Positions 55,349 through 64,000 of a stretch of DNA of 64,000 nucleotides are shown piece by piece; the stretch's first letter is position 1, and each line of letters starts with the position of its first letter. The stretch lies in assembly GCF_963169125.1 (NCBI RefSeq), contig NC_084797.1, positions 93,219,868 to 93,283,867 of the forward strand. The letters run 5' to 3'. Below the pieces are notes generated by a model. That model saw nothing but the letters and a program-made list of their open reading frames with translations. It was not told the origin of the DNA and ran no database searches. Position numbers and translations under genes: made by a program. Origin of the DNA: Humulus lupulus. Lineage: Eukaryota; Streptophyta; Magnoliopsida; Rosales; Cannabaceae.

Positions 55349-57654
55349 CTCGATGTCCTGGTCATGGCGTAGGGTCCGAGCATATTGTTACCTTGCGTTT
55401 CTGCTGTTTCCCGCAAGGTGCGGGCCTCCGTAGATGGTGAGTAAGGTGTCAGCCACGGGGTCAAGCTGTAAAGGTGGCGAGCGTTGGCGTGTAGGCGCCT
55501 ACTCGTTGCCACCTGGAGCCTCTCGTTGGGAAGCTCGCAAGGCCCGCACGTATCTCCTCAAGTGTCCTTGTCTAATAAGGAACTCGATTTCAACCTTCAG
55601 ATGGTTACACACATTTGTATCGTGTCCGTAGTCGTTGTGAAAATGACAGAAGTTGGCGGTATCCCTTTTCGAAATATCCTTTCGAATGGCAGGGGGTCTT
55701 TTGTAAGGCACACTGGAACTTGTGGCCTGATATACCTCTGCACGAGACTCGACAAGGGCAGTGTAGTTGGTGAACCGTGGCTCATAACGATTGCCCGTAG
55801 CGCGCTTGTTCTTGGAAGTAGAGGGTTCGTTATGGGGCCTTTTCCCTCCATTCTTATCGTTGCCATTCCCATTGCCTTTGTCGTTACCGTTGCCGTTGGG
55901 ATTTGACCCATTGGCGGCTTTAGCGGGGTCTTCAGTCCCTTATCTTTATTTGGGGTCTTTCCCTCGCTGGCAATCGCATCTTTGAGCTTGATGTATCGAT
56001 CAGCTTGATCCAAAAATTCTTGGGTCGTTTTAACCCCATGCTTCCTGAGGCTACTCCAAAGAGGCGTACGGCGCCTAACTCCTGCAGTCAGGGCCATCAT
56101 TTTGCCTTCGTCTCCCACTGTTTTGGCTCCAGCCCCAGCTCGCATGAAACGCTGGACGTAGTCTTTCAGTGGTTCTCCTTCTTGCTGGCGTATCTCGACA
56201 AGCTGGTTTGCCTCAGTTGGGTGCACACGACCCACATAGAATTTTCCGTAAAACTCCTTTACGAACATCTCCCAAGATACAATACTTGCAGGAGGGAACT
56301 TAAAGAACCACTCCTGTGCAGCATCAGAAAGTGTTGCAAGGAAGATCCTGCACCGAGCGTCTTCGGACACTTTCTGAATGTCCATTTGTATCTCAAATTT
56401 GTTGACATGAGATACCGGGTCACCATACCTGTCAAAGTTTGGAAGTGTAGGCATTTTAAACTTACTGGGAGTCTCTGCCATAGTAATCCTCTGAACGAAA
56501 GGAGTTCCCCTTCTCCAATCGTACTCAATGTGAGACGTTCTTCCCCCGACCAACTATTGCACTGCTTGGTTCATGGCATCTATCTTCGCCTGAACGGCTT
56601 TAGGAATTGCCGGGGCCTCTGGTGCTGGGGGAATGTACTCGCCGTGCCGTTCTCGGCAGTCGTTGAGTGCATCTGTTAAGTCATCGTCTCTCCGCCATTG
56701 CTCGCTAGCTCCGAGCCGGCTAAAGGCGTTGTTTTGTCTGGGCTGCCCCCCAACATTACGTCTCGCTTCTTGGTCTTCTCTAGGTGGTGGGCTTCTACCT
56801 CCACCTCTCTCCTCATTCCTCCGACCGGCATTCCCTCTGCCTGAGTCGGCCTCATTGTAGCCATGGCCATCTCTGAACCTTGATTGGCTATGGTGGGACC
56901 GACTGTCTCCTCGATTGCCTCGTCAGGCTGGAACTTCCCGAGCGTTAGGGGGAGGCCTGCGCTGGTCGGTAGATCCCCGTGCATTATCATGCCGTGGGGG
57001 GCCCCTGATCGCAGAGCCTGTTTCTGAGTTCCTTCTGTTGCCAGAAAAACGTTGCCCCCTGCTCGATTGTTGCGGCTATTCTCCCCCTTGGCATCTAGGG
57101 CTACGGGGCTGCTGCCCGGCCCTATTCTGCCTTGGCTGTGGGGGATTGCCTCGACCAGCCTGGGATGGAGGCTGCATCTCAGGGTCCCTAGGTGGGACAT
57201 CGTCCTGAGGCATTGGTGGGTGCTCCGGCCTTTGAGGGCTCGTCGGCTGGATTGGAGGGCTAGGATTGGGACCCCTCTCGGGTGGCCCATTTAAGGGTTG
57301 ATTAGGCTGCGAGGCAGGTGCAGCCTAATTCCTAGCCAATTGCAGGGCTGCTTCGAGGGCTGCCATGGGCTCCCTCTGACGACAGTCCATCTCCGCCTGT
57401 CTTTCACTAAGTTTTTAGCACTGACGCTCTATTTCTTGCTGCTGTCGCACCATGGTCTCCGCAACACTTTCTTGACTGGTCTTCAGATTGGCCAATTCAT
57501 CTTGCAATACTCCTAGAGTATTTCTCAGTGTTTCAGAGTCCAGTTCATCCTCATCAAACTCCAAGTGTGGCTCATCCTCGGCCACGTTCGGAGGAGGAGG
57601 TTGAGATGGTGCAGCGCCAGCCGCCTGCCCTGTCTTCCTGGTTGTATTTTCCAT
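55349..57654 (-). pseudogene. Element F gag, several disablements
   Basis: The start is the ATG at 57652-57654 (MENTTRKTGQAAG), followed by a coiled-coil N-terminus (TLGVLQDELANLKTSQESV) that ends in a stop after about 80 codons. A proline/arginine-rich linker in another frame follows (56676-57290). The capsid core is open for 318 codons (55597-56553): KMPTLPNFDRYGDPVSHVNKFEIQ split over two blocks, then DAAQEWFFKFPPASIVSWEMF and VEIRQQEGEPLKDYVQRFM. A zinc-finger-like CHFHNDYGHDTNVC lies near 55635-55680. At least two stops and frameshifts interrupt the gene. Confidence 0.88.
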
Positions 57655-57701
57655 TAGTACTTAAACCGCTTCGTATCAAGCTCTCAATGAAAGCACCAGA
57701 A
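57655..57701 (-). other. Element F leader and presumed primer site
   Basis: On the minus strand TTCTGGTGCTTTCATTGAGAG follows the 5' LTR immediately and is conserved as TTTCTGGTGCTTTCATTGAGAG in H and TTTTGGTACTTTCATTAAG in G. Its position and conservation mark the primer binding site, but I cannot name the tRNA with confidence. The gag ATG lies about 47 bases inside. Confidence 0.6.
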
Positions 57702-58320
57702 TGTTGACCCTCATTTTGGTCAAATGACACGGAGTCAAACTCTTGATGTGATAGAAGGTATTGAAGTTGATCTAATTGAAAGAGCAATAAACGACACAAC
57801 AAATTATAGTGGTTCAACCCCAAGAATTGGTAATGACCTACGCCCACTTAAGCTATTATTGATATTGATTCTCAAAGGAGTGATCAAAGAACTAGGGTTC
57901 TTTGAGTTTCACCAGCCTTAGAGGGATGAATAATACAATCTGAAGGTAATAGCTCTAATTCTCTTGTAAAGAATAAACTCAAATTAGCCAAAAAAGAGAG
58001 AGATCCAAAAAAAAATTCCCTCCCTTGAGCTATTTCTTCTCTATTTATAGGCTCAAGGAAGATTACATTAATTAGTTACAGATATTATTTCCTAAATAAT
58101 CGGATACTCAAGAATTATGGGAGATAATCTTGGATATGGTTACAATTACACAAGATCTTCTCAAAATATACGGAGTATTCGACCAAGCTGGTCGTATATA
58201 AAATCCAAACGTCATGTCAGGGGAATCTCCTGGTCGATAGTCAAACAGAACCTCTGCCAGGTGTCAGCCATGTGTTAAAAATGTCTGCCACATCATCCAC
58301 GCCTATTTTTTTGGATAACA
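57702..58320 (-). repeat. Element F 5' LTR
   Basis: On the minus strand it starts TGTTATCC and ends GGGTCAACA. The TATA box (TATAAATA) lies at 58042-58049 on the minus strand. The TACGACCA/TGGTCGTA inverted repeat at 58176-58198 has one mismatch. TSD TTATG follows at 58321-58325. Confidence 0.94.
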
Positions 58321-58562
58321 TTATGATTCACAAAAAGCATGATTTGTTAGAACTGGACTGGTTATTTGGCAAGTAACCAAGGACATTAACTTCATCGATC
58401 ACTTGGGGGCATATAAAGTATTGTGCAGGACGAAGGAGTCACACATAAGAAAAAGAGTAAAAAGCACGACTAATTGAGTCACATATAAGAAAAAGAGGGA
58501 AAACCAGGATATAGTACTTACAAAAAAATTTAATTTATAAAGTATTGTGCTTTTAACTGGTT
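58321..58562 (+). other. Element G 3' untranslated spacer, right part
   Basis: This continues the G spacer across element F (TSD TTATG). A short duplication, GAGTCACA(C/T)ATAAGAAAAAGAG, occurs at about 58437 and 58475. No credible gene is present. Confidence 0.65.
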
Positions 58563-59681
58563 TCCAAAACATGAAGAAGCAAATGAAGGCGACATTTTGA
58601 AACTTGATCTTGGTTGAGGCGAACTGCTCATCAAGGTCTTGTATTTTCTCCACTATGTCCTTCAACTATTGCTCTCGATCAGCTAGAAGACTGACCTGCT
58701 TACTCTCCTTTACCTGGAGAACTTGGATGACCTTGCTCTTCAACTCAAGCTCGATATTCTTCTTGATGAGCTCCTGCTCGACATCCTCCTTATTCTTCTT
58801 CGTAATATTTCTTGACCGCTCTAAAGAAGCTAAGGTCCGTGACAGCTGATCAGCCAGTTCTTTTGCTCATGGCCTAGTGTGAGTCAAAGGCATCACACCC
58901 TAAAAGGCAAAGAGTTAAAGACGAGAAGAAATGATATTGTTGGTCGAATATATAAATAATGAAAAACACTTACCGATAGCACTTTCGATCTAGCCCGACC
59001 AAAGGCTTTGTCCACGGAATCCTTTTTTGAGAGCTAAAAATGCCTCAACACTTAGATGATGCCTAGAAAATATGGCTTCTCGGATACAGAACTCCTCGGG
59101 AGAGGCTTTGAGTCTTTGAGTTATCGTTAGGGAGGTGTTGGAGTCAATTGTTTAAGCTACTGGGGAGTTGCTCACAGGAGGAGGTGTTTGGCTTGTCGAA
59201 GGTGGAACAGTTGGAGCAGGAGGATTTTTTTTCCTACGCTACTTGGATGGAGGTTGTTCCCCGTTTGACCCGGCATTAGTAGCTTTCCTATTCGATGGAG
59301 CCTTCTTAGTCAAAGCAGGAGGGGAGGCTTATGTGTACTAATTGAATGCCTCAGAGACTAACATAGATGCAAACAATAGCAAACATGCTAAAAAAAATAC
59401 AAGCAAAAAATGATCCAGCAAAACAATTAGCAGTTTGGTACCAAAATCTACACCATTGCTTGAGAAGCAGCTTAAAAAATAGGTGTTATTTGACAAGGAA
59501 TGATCTTACTGGAAAGCATTAAAATTCTCTATCTCTACTTCCCTTTTGACCAAATCAAAAAAGGAAGAGGGTGAGTTGAAAAGTTTATGTCTACACTTAG
59601 CTACTGCTGAAGTAATACTATATTCTAAGTGATTACTTGGTAGGTTTTCATCGTCAATAGAAAAGATGGAGAGGTCTAGGA
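58563..59681 (-). pseudogene. Antisense multi-exon additional gene of Tat element G, truncated
   Basis: On the minus strand, opposite to G's gag-pol, three pieces line up with the antisense gene of F. The last exon (about 58590-58900) starts after a CTTTTAG acceptor and encodes a coiled coil (ELADQLSRTLASLERSRN, QELIKKNIELELKSKV). The preceding exon (about 58980-59340) ends TCG|GTAAGTG and contains the Pro/Lys-rich segment NPPAPTVPPSTSQTPPPVSS. A further exon (about 59516-59681) ends CCA|GTAAGATC and reads SPSSFFDLVKREVEIENF. In-frame stops are present. LTR I cuts it at 59682, so its 5' exons are missing from view. Confidence 0.68.
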
Positions 59682-60464
59682 TGTAATGCCCCGCGTTTCG
59701 GACACCTACTAGCAATTGGGAACTGGGTGGTGATATATATGTGGGTATTATTATAAATAATAATATATGCTTGAGAAGAAAATTTCATGTTAAAAACGAT
59801 AGCGTAAGTGTGTGATGTGCAGTTTGGTGACAAACCGAGCATTTCGAACTTGGACTAAAAATAAAAGCCCTAACCAGGAAAATTCTGGAATAATTGTTAT
59901 TTGAGAAGCATAATTGTGGAAAAATAATATTAGGCATTTAATTATTTTAAGGTCAAAAAGTTTGAGTTTTGTGAGAAATATCTTTAAAAATGCATTTTTG
60001 TGAAAACTGCATATTTTAGCCACAAGTGGGATTTTGGATAATTAAATTATTTTGAGTAACAAATATTGGAGTGTGACCACTTAAACTAAATAGAAAGGTT
60101 TATTTAATTTAGCTACCCTAGGTTAAGATTTTAATTAGGAAAAGTAAGAAAAAAATTGCCATAGTAGTAACTTTTGGAAAATTTACCATTAGACTCTGAT
60201 TAATTAACTTAAACTTGATTATCTAGTGAATTAATCCAGGGGTAATTAGGCTTGTGATGGGTGGCAGCTAGGAGAGGTAATCAAGGGGTAATTAGGCTTG
60301 TGATGGGTGGCAGCTAGGAGGGGTAAAATAGTAATTTTGTGTCCATTTTTACCACCTATAAATAGGTAAAAAAGTCAAAATGTCCTCATTTGTTACAAAC
60401 ACTTTCTCTCTCAAAAATTTCATCTCTCTAAAACTCTCTTCCTTCTCTCTAGTTGGCTGGGTAT
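59682..60464 (+). repeat. LTR I: unclassified gypsy-like LTR fragment
   Basis: A sequence beginning TGTAATGCCCCGCG interrupts the G antisense gene; TAGGA at 59677-59681 is the candidate TSD. It has an LTR-like layout: an AT-rich U3, TATA box TATAAATAG at 60357-60365, then a CTCTCT-rich leader segment. A 46-bp direct duplication (60238-60283 and 60284-60320) lies just upstream of the TATA box. It ends abruptly at 60464 where another sequence begins. Orientation plus is inferred from the TATA box. Confidence 0.6.
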
Positions 60465-61690
60465 TGTTAGGATTAATGCCCTAAAAACACATAAAGATAT
60501 TTGATTGATTTAAATAAGAGTACAATTTTATTATATTTGAATGTTATAATTATTGTTTGAATTAATTATATAATAATATCAAGAAAGTTCCTTATTCATT
60601 CATGAGAATATGTTCTTGTATTAGTACGAGAGAATTGAGATCATATATAATAAATAAAATAGTCGGTAACATATTAAAGTAAGAAATCTTTAATGACTAA
60701 TTATTAGTGCGATTTACTAAGCATACGCGAAGCAAGTGATCTAAATTCAGATTACTAATGTGCATAAACATCTTAGTAAATGTGTTGAGTTGAATATAAT
60801 AGATATTATATATAACACGACCGATGAGTATTAATTATCTTTATATACTGGCCATTTGACATAAATATTTAATTATTTTCATAATAGATGATCATTTGTA
60901 GATTAGTCTGAATCCTGAGTATTCATGAACTCTTATTTGTGTTTATTGCATCTTTTGATTCACTATTTAAGGTTTCTTAGTGTAATGAGGCTAAATACTT
61001 TTGTTTTGGAGATTCAATATCATGAATGGTTGCGAACATGATTTACAATAATGGAATCCATACTTTCCTGACGGATCGAATATTGGTTCCCGTAAGGGTT
61101 AATTCTATAACTTAATAGTTATTGAGCTCAAATCTATGATTTGATTACATATTAATTATTCGCTAGTGAATTAATGGTACTTAAGGATCAAGAGGTAATT
61201 ATAAGGGTTTAACAGTAACCTTGACCAGCTCTAATTAATGAACCAGTAAATGGATGACAAAACTACATTTATTGATTATATCAATGGACTACAAGAGAAA
61301 ACTATGTAAATATAATTCTATAAATACTTAGAGTGCAATTCCATATTTATAGTTGAGTAATCATTGAATTAATAAATAAGATTATTAGATTAAAGAGTTT
61401 AATTAATAATTTAGTTTATTGGAGCTTCGTATTATAGGTCCATGGTCCTCAGATCACCTTTGTCGCACACTATCAAGGGTAGAGATGTCAAAAGAAAGAT
61501 TTGTAGAGGGAATGACTTAATTGCAAAGGAATTAATTTTCCAAGACAAGGAAATAATTATGTGATAACTATGTGCAATTGATTAATTATGAATTAATTAA
61601 TTAACTATAATGTTTTAATTTTGAAAAACAGTAGGTTAAAATAAATATTAATCATGTTTGGATTAATATAAAGAGAGATCAATAATTATC
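60465..61690. other. AT-rich insertion, possible LTR-retrotransposon fragment
   Basis: It begins TGTTAGGATTAATGCCC, an LTR-like start, directly after the LTR I leader. The following 1.2 kb is very AT-rich with no frame worth naming on either strand. The right boundary is not clear, and the five bases before it (GGTAT) do not recur nearby. It may be part of a non-autonomous copia-like element, but I cannot confirm that. Confidence 0.4.
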
Positions 61691-61964
61691 TTATTTAGAA
61701 TAGGGAAAATACCATTTTGTCCCCTGTTTTGCCCGAATACTCAATTGGCCCCTATGTTTTGTTAAATGACAAAACGAACCCTCACTTTTGTAAAATAGAA
61801 CAATATGATACCCTAAGCCCGATTTTGGTCAAACAATTTTTCAATATAACTAAAATTCCCTCATTTTTAATTTTAAAATAGAAAAATTAATTATAGCATT
61901 TTTAAAAATTATAAAATATATTTTTAAAGAATTATCATTAAAATTAAAGATTAAAAACTAAAAC
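61691..61964. other. Possible DNA-transposon end (MULE-like), interrupted by element H
   Basis: From about 61704 the sequence GGGAAAATACCATTTTGTCCCC, with the nearby phrases TTGGCCCCTATGTTTTG and AAAACGAACCCTCAC, resembles the termini of plant Mutator-like elements. An AT-rich interior follows until element H cuts it at 61965. No transposase and no matching opposite end are visible, so this is a weak call. Confidence 0.3.
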
Positions 61965-62565
61965 TGTTATCCAAAAAACAAGCATGGATGACATGGCAAA
62001 TATTTAGTACGCGTGGCCAACATCTGGCAAAATTCGTGTACTACTATTGACCAGGAATACATCTAGTGTCACGGTGTTCGATCTCTTCATACGACCAGCC
62101 TGGTCGTACGAATGATATACGCGGAAAAGATCTTATGCAGTTATGATAGTATCCGAAACTATCTCCCATGATTTCCTGAGTATCCGATTATTTAGGAAAT
62201 TATATCTGTAACAAATGAATGTAAATCCTCCTTGAGCCTATAAATAGAGAATGAGGGCTCAAGGGAAAGGGATCTTTTTCTTCTTTCTTGTTTTCATATC
62301 ACTAGAGATTAGAGTTATCATATTAGCTACATTGTATTATTCCTCAGAGGTTGTTGAAACTCATTGAACCCTAGTTCTTTGATCACTCCTTTGAGTCCTA
62401 TATCAATAACAATTCAAGTTGACGTAGGTTATTACCAGATTCTGGGGCCGAACCACTATAAACCCTTTGTGTTCTTTATAATTTTGTCAACACATTCTTT
62501 CCAACGTGTTTTTCCACATCAAGCAAATTTGACTCCGTGTCAGTTGGCCAAAATAAGGGTCAACT
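61965..62565 (+). repeat. Element H 5' LTR
   Basis: It starts TGTTATCCAAAAAACAAG and ends GGGTCAACT, with the terminal CA changed to CT. The TATA box (TATAAATA) lies at 62239-62246. The inverted repeat TACGACCA-GCC-TGGTCGTA lies at 62090-62108, at the same relative place as in F. The end was set by alignment with F. Confidence 0.88.
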
Positions 62566-62613
62566 TTCTGGTGCTTTCATTGAGAGATTGATACAGCATC
62601 GTTGAGAAGACCA

Positions 62614-64000
62614 ATGGCAAAAACTACCAGGAAAACTGGACAGGCGGCCGCACTGCACCATCTAACCCGCCTCCTCCTCCTCCTCCAAACGTGGCTGAGG
62701 ATGAGCCACATTTGGAATTTGATGAGGAAGAAATGGACGACGCGACGCTGAAAAGTTCCCTAAGGGTATTGCAGGACGAGCTGGCCAATCTGAGGGCCGG
62801 CCAGGAAAGTGCTGCCGAGATCATGGCGCGGCAACAACAAGAAATTGAACGGCAACGCTTGGACCTGAGTGAAAGGCAGGCGGAAATGGACCGTCGCCAG
62901 AGGGAGGCCATGGCAGCCCTCGAGGCAGCCTTACAATTGGCTAGGAATCAGGCTGCACTTGCCTCGCAGCCTGATCAACCCGCGAATGGGCCGCCCCACA
63001 GGGGGCCCAATCCTAGCCCGCCTATCCAACCCTCGAGCCCCCAAAGGCCTGAGCAGCCACCAGTGCCTTAGGAATATGTCCCGCTAGGAGACCCTGAGGA
63101 ACAGCCTCCATCCCAAGCTGGTCGCGAAAATCCCCCCAGCAGAGGCAGAATAGGACTGGGCAGCAGCCTCGCAGTCCTAGACGCCATAGGGGCGACGAGC
63201 CAAAACCTCCGAGCAGAGGATAGCATCCTCCTGGTAACAGGAGGAACTCAGAGTTAGGCTCTGCAGTCCGAGGCCCCCCACGGCATGGTAATGCACGGGG
63301 ACCTAACGACCAACGTAGACCACCCTCTAATGCTCGGGAGGTTCCAGCCCAGGAAGGCAATCGAGGGAACAGTCGGTCCCACCATAGCCAATCAAGATTC
63401 AGAGATGGCCATGGTTATAATGAGGCTGACTCAGGCAGAGGAAATGCCGGTAGGAGGAATGAAGAAAGAGGTGGAGGCAGAAGCCAGCCCTCAGGATGAT
63501 CAACCCGACAGACGGGACGCTAGGAGGCAGCCCAGACAAAATAACGTCTTCAACTGGCTCGGAGCTAGCGAGCAGCAGAGGAGAGACGAGGATTTAAGAG
63601 ATGTACTCAACGATTGGCGCGAGCGGCACGGCGAGTACATCCCCCCAGCACCAGAGGCCACGGCGATTCCTAGCGTTGTGCAGGCCCAGATAGATGCCCT
63701 CAACCAAGCAGTGCAGCAACTGGTCAGGGGAAGAACATCTTACATCGACCACGATAAGAGGAAAGGCAGTCCTTTCGTCCAGAGGATACCTATGGCAGAA
63801 ACTCCTAGAAAGTTTAAAATGCCTACGCTTCCAAAATTTGATGGGTATGGTGACCCGGTATCTCATGTCAACAAGTTTGAGATACAAATGGACATTCAGA
63901 AAGTGTCCGAGGACGCTCGGTGCAGGATTTTCCCTGCGACACTTTCTGATGCCGCACAGGAGTGGTTTTTTAAATTCCCTCCTACAAGTATAGTTTCCTG
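62614..64000 (+). pseudogene. Element H gag, frameshift and nonsense, 3' end outside window
   Basis: The ATG at 62614 (MAKTTRKTGQAA) matches the F start. A small indel near 62650 shifts the frame; from 62691 it reads AEDEPHLEFDEEEMDDATL. A heptad-rich coiled coil follows (LRVLQDELANLRAGQES, QQQEIERQRLDLSERQAEM). A stop at 63069-63071 (CCT TAG GAA) interrupts the proline-rich linker. From about 63520 an open stretch leads into the capsid core (TPRKFKMPTLPKFDGYGD, SHVNKFEIQMDIQKVSEDA, DAAQEWFFKFPPTS), which continues past the window edge. It is better preserved than the gag of G. Confidence 0.85.

Larger units (their letters stand above)
44197..58320 (-). mobile_element. Element F: full-length Tat-lineage Ty3/gypsy retrotransposon with antisense gene
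   Basis: LTRs of 618 and 619 bases flank the element, with identical TSDs TTATG at 44192-44196 and 58321-58325. On the minus strand it encodes gag, protease, RT, RNase H, archaeal-type RNase H and integrase. Between integrase and the 3' LTR is a plus-strand multi-exon gene. Solo LTR E sits in RT. A handful of nonsense codons and small frameshifts interrupt gag-pol, but domains are well preserved compared with element G. It inserted head-to-head into the 3' spacer of its older relative G. Confidence 0.94.
20601..59681 (+). mobile_element. Element G: Tat-lineage Ty3/gypsy retrotransposon, host of nested insertions
   Basis: Plus-strand pieces can be joined in order: LTR (20601-21023), gag (21083-22949 and 36761-37440), protease (37440-37864 and 40241-40505), RT (40690-41560), RNase H and archaeal-type RNase H (41560-42500), integrase (42700-43800), a 3' spacer (43800-44196 and 58321-58560) and an antisense additional gene (58563-59681). 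It is interrupted by B, D, F and LTR I. The second RNase H and the antisense gene between IN and the 3' LTR mark the Tat lineage. Stops occur throughout, so it is old. The 3' end lies beyond the insertion at 59682 and was not found. Confidence 0.82.
61965..64000 (+). mobile_element. Element H: Tat-lineage Ty3/gypsy element, 5' part (runs off the right edge)
   Basis: A 601-base LTR, a leader and most of gag are present on the plus strand. LTR, leader and gag are clearly related to element F (shared LTR start TGTTATCC, TATA region, leader TTTCTGGTGCTTTCATTGAG, and gag blocks). AAAAC at 61960-61964 is the candidate TSD. Confidence 0.9.

Noticed and set aside
20601..59681. Endogenous pararetrovirus (Caulimoviridae) origin for the gag-pol pieces
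   Set aside because: LTRs, primer sites, integrase domains and target duplications are present, and no movement protein was seen.
1..64000. CRISPR arrays, rRNA, tRNA genes or prokaryotic operons
   Set aside because: No regularly spaced direct repeats of CRISPR type and no tRNA or rRNA sequence were recognised. The short tRNA-like matches are retrotransposon primer sites.

Overview
The window is plant nuclear DNA, almost certainly from a eudicot with a repeat-rich genome. It is AT-rich and packed with nested LTR retrotransposons of the families usual in plant heterochromatin: Athila, Tekay/Del-type chromovirus, Tat, and Ty1/copia. I found no host gene, tRNA, rRNA, CRISPR array or bacterial-type operon. 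The species cannot be fixed from the sequence. Elements are labelled A to I below. Most boundaries come from TG...CA ends plus matching 5-bp target-site duplications (TSDs) read directly from the sequence.

Layout, left to right. 1-3657: the 5' part of an Athila element on the minus strand (PR, gag, PBS, LTR). 3658-5240: unrecognised DNA, including a degenerate GC-rich minisatellite. 5430-7776: a decayed Ty1/copia pol on the plus strand. 7777-20517: element A, a full-length minus-strand Tekay-like chromovirus (TSD TCTAT). Its left LTR carries a nested solo LTR (8133-10450, TSD GGGTC) and its right LTR a recent 461-bp tandem duplication. From about 20601 to beyond 59681: element G, an old plus-strand Tat element that hosts the following insertions.

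Insertions in G: element B, a coding-poor Tekay-like LARD-type element (22950-36755, TSD CTACT), which itself contains the young non-autonomous element C (26375-31009, TSD CAATG); solo LTR D (37865-40235, TSD CCTAT); element F, a second Tat element on the minus strand (44197-58320, TSD TTATG), which itself contains solo LTR E (51518-54007, TSD GATTA); and LTR fragment I (59682-60464). An AT-rich stretch and a possible DNA-transposon end follow. Element H, a third Tat element on the plus strand, starts at 61965 and runs off the window.

How the parts work together. The Gag, protease, RT, RNase H and integrase genes are the normal retrotransposition set, but nearly all copies are broken by stops, frameshifts, nested insertions or lost catalytic residues. 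Two things stand out. Element C carries one long intact reading frame that fuses Gag and a protease with a mutated active site directly to an integrase C-terminal tail. RT, RNase H and the integrase core are absent, so C must be mobilised in trans. Both Tat elements F and G carry, between integrase and the 3' LTR, an antisense gene with recognisable introns, a proline/lysine-rich exon and a coiled-coil last exon. In F it has its own candidate promoter and converges on the integrase gene. A GTAGCGCTA palindromic cassette is also shared by LTRs of unrelated lineages (Athila and element B).
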